DNA from: an uncultured Erysipelotrichaceae bacterium
GTDB taxonomy: Bacteria > Bacillota_I > Bacilli_A > Erysipelotrichales > Erysipelotrichaceae
Assembly: GCA_910586285.1 (NCBI GenBank)
Contig: CAJUGR010000098.1
Coordinates: 1-6,811, forward strand
DNA: 6,811 bases
Direction: 5' to 3'
Made by a program: the position numbers and the translations under genes. Position 1 is the first letter of the stretch. Each line of letters begins with the position of its first letter. Under the pieces are notes generated by a model. It ran no database searches. It was not told where the DNA came from and saw only the letters and a program-made list of their open reading frames with translations. Shown one piece after another: positions 6,088-6,811 of this stretch.

Positions 6088-6116
6088 ATTGTATCACAGA
6101 TTGCTTTTCAAGCCAA
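6088..6116 (-). promoter_or_regulatory. Promoter of fmt
   Basis: TTGGCT (6111-6116) and an extended -10 TGA-TACAAT (hexamer 6088-6093) are separated by 17 bases. Transcription should start near 6081, about 23 nt before the ATG at 6058. That leaves a very short leader and fits the weak ribosome binding site being close to the 5' end. Confidence 0.65.
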
Positions 6117-6169
6117 TTATCCTTTAAGAAACGATATACGCATTGTCATTGTGTAAAACATCTCAATGA

Positions 6170-6198
6170 TTACATTCTTCCCCCGATTGTGCTATACT
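6170..6198 (+). promoter_or_regulatory. Promoter of the NimA-like gene
   Basis: TTACAT (6170-6175), a 17-base spacer, and an extended -10 TGC-TATACT (hexamer 6193-6198). The predicted start is near 6205, about 38 nt before the ATG. It is divergent from the fmt promoter, with about 53 bases between the two -35 elements. No clear operator is seen between them. Confidence 0.75.
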
Positions 6199-6227
6199 TA
6201 TGAAAATGATGTGTGATAAAGGAAATA

Positions 6228-6233
6228 GGGAGG
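6228..6233 (+). promoter_or_regulatory. Ribosome binding site of the NimA-like gene
   Basis: GGGAGG, 9 nt before the ATG at 6243. It fixes the start there rather than at the in-frame GTG at 6213, which lies upstream of this site and only about 8 nt after the predicted transcription start. Confidence 0.85.
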
Positions 6234-6242
6234 AAAATCGCT

Positions 6243-6731
6243 ATGTTCAGAGAAATGCGCAGAAAAAAACAATTATTAAGCAACAGCGAAAGTATCGAAA
6301 TTCTTACCCAAGCAACATCCGGCGTACTGGGATTATCTGGAGATGATGAATATCCTTACAGCGTGCCAATGAGTTATGTGTTTGACCGGAATAAGATATA
6401 CTTTCACAGTGCTAAATGCGGCCATAAAATTGATGCCGTGAAAAAATGCCATAAAGCATCCTTTTGCGTGATTGCTCAGGATAATATCGTACCGGAAAAA
6501 TATACTACCTATTATAAAAGTGTCATTGTATTTGGGACAATTCGCATTTTAGAAACAGAAAATGAAATCAAAAATGCCATTGAAAAATTGACTGTCAAGT
6601 ATCATCCGCAGGCAAGTAAAGAAGGCAGAGATCAAACAATCATGCACGAATGGAAATCCTTATGCATGTTGGAAATGACCATCGAACATATTACAGGGAA
6701 AGCCGCGATAGAAATCGTAAAGAAACAGTAA
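6243..6731 (+). CDS. NimA-like / pyridoxamine 5'-phosphate oxidase-fold flavin-binding protein
   Basis: 162 residues of the split-barrel FMN-binding family that includes NimA (5-nitroimidazole reductase) and putative PNPOx proteins. Family features are the N-terminal MRRKKQLLS (5-13), GVLGLSGDDEYPYSVPMSYVF at 27-47 (the strand pair of the barrel), and IYFHSAKCGHKIDAVKK at 52-68. The last contains His55, at the position of the active-site His of Nim proteins, and the small loop that contacts the flavin phosphate. SVIVFGTIRIL (93-103) and the C-terminal helix-strand complete the fold. The cell role is likely reduction of a small molecule with FMN in the cytoplasm; the physiological substrate is unknown. 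Chromosomal copies are widespread in anaerobes and do not by themselves mean nitroimidazole resistance. The gene is monocistronic, with its own promoter and terminator, and divergent from fmt. Confidence 0.88.
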   Translation: MFREMRRKKQLLSNSESIEILTQATSGVLGLSGDDEYPYSVPMSYVFDRNKIYFHSAKCGHKIDAVKKCHKASFCVIAQDNIVPEKYTTYYKSVIVFGTIRILETENEIKNAIEKLTVKYHPQASKEGRDQTIMHEWKSLCMLEMTIEHITGKAAIEIVKKQ

Positions 6732-6770
6732 TTAAATGATCTTCTAAAAACATATTAAGTAAATTTGGAA

Positions 6771-6811
6771 ATGCTCTTCACAATATCAACGAAGAGCATA
6801 CTTTTTTTTTT
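6771..6811 (+). terminator. Intrinsic terminator of the NimA-like gene
   Basis: A perfect 9-bp stem ATGCTCTTC / GAAGAGCAT (6771-6779 with 6791-6799) around an 11-base loop, followed by AC and at least ten T residues running to the window edge. It begins 39 bases after the TAA stop. Confidence 0.92.

Noticed and set aside
6213..6242. GTG start at 6213 for the NimA-like gene
   Set aside because: It lies upstream of the strong GGGAGG site and too near the predicted transcription start; the ATG at 6243 has proper spacing and gives the family's usual N-terminus.

Overview
The window looks like a chromosomal segment of a low-to-moderate GC Firmicute, plausibly a gut anaerobe of the Erysipelotrichia or Clostridia type. 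The reasons are the pyrB-pyrC-carA-carB gene order with a PyrR-type RNA leader, strong purine-rich ribosome binding sites (GGAGG), extended -10 promoters, a NimA-like flavoprotein, and a small secreted protein with D-x-[ND]-G-D-G-x-C-D repeats. The assignment below phylum level is a guess from protein style. No mobile element, CRISPR array, rRNA or tRNA was seen.

Left half (1-4026, minus strand): a pyrimidine biosynthesis operon read right to left. It starts at an extended -10 promoter near 4000 and passes through a leader of about 120 nt. The leader carries a PyrR binding-loop hairpin, an alternative antiterminator and a terminator with a U tract. Then come pyrB (aspartate carbamoyltransferase), pyrC (dihydroorotase), carA (carbamoyl-phosphate synthase small subunit) and the first 203 codons of carB (large subunit), which runs off the left edge. 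Together they encode the first three steps of UMP synthesis: CarAB makes carbamoyl phosphate, PyrB joins it to aspartate, and PyrC closes the ring. The junctions are ATGA overlaps or a 3-nt gap, so the genes are probably translationally coupled. pyrR itself is not in the window.

Middle (4027-5125): an AT-richer spacer with a 16-17 bp tandem repeat and a strong bidirectional terminator (4285-4328), followed by a minus-strand gene for a small exported His/Cys/Asp-rich protein with its own extended -10 promoter. Its function is unknown; metal or calcium binding is inferred from motifs.

Right part (5126-6811): fmt (methionyl-tRNA formyltransferase, minus strand) and, divergently, a plus-strand gene for a NimA-like/PNPOx-fold flavin-binding protein. 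Each has its own promoter in the 184-base gap between the two start codons. The plus-strand gene ends at a clear intrinsic terminator at the right edge.

The most unusual part is the pyr leader. Besides the PyrR switch it holds a perfect 9-bp hairpin next to the pyrB ribosome binding site, which competes with the terminator. It also holds a short overlapping reading frame whose first five residues (MKHDL) are identical to the start of PyrB. I see nothing I would call a wholly new system.
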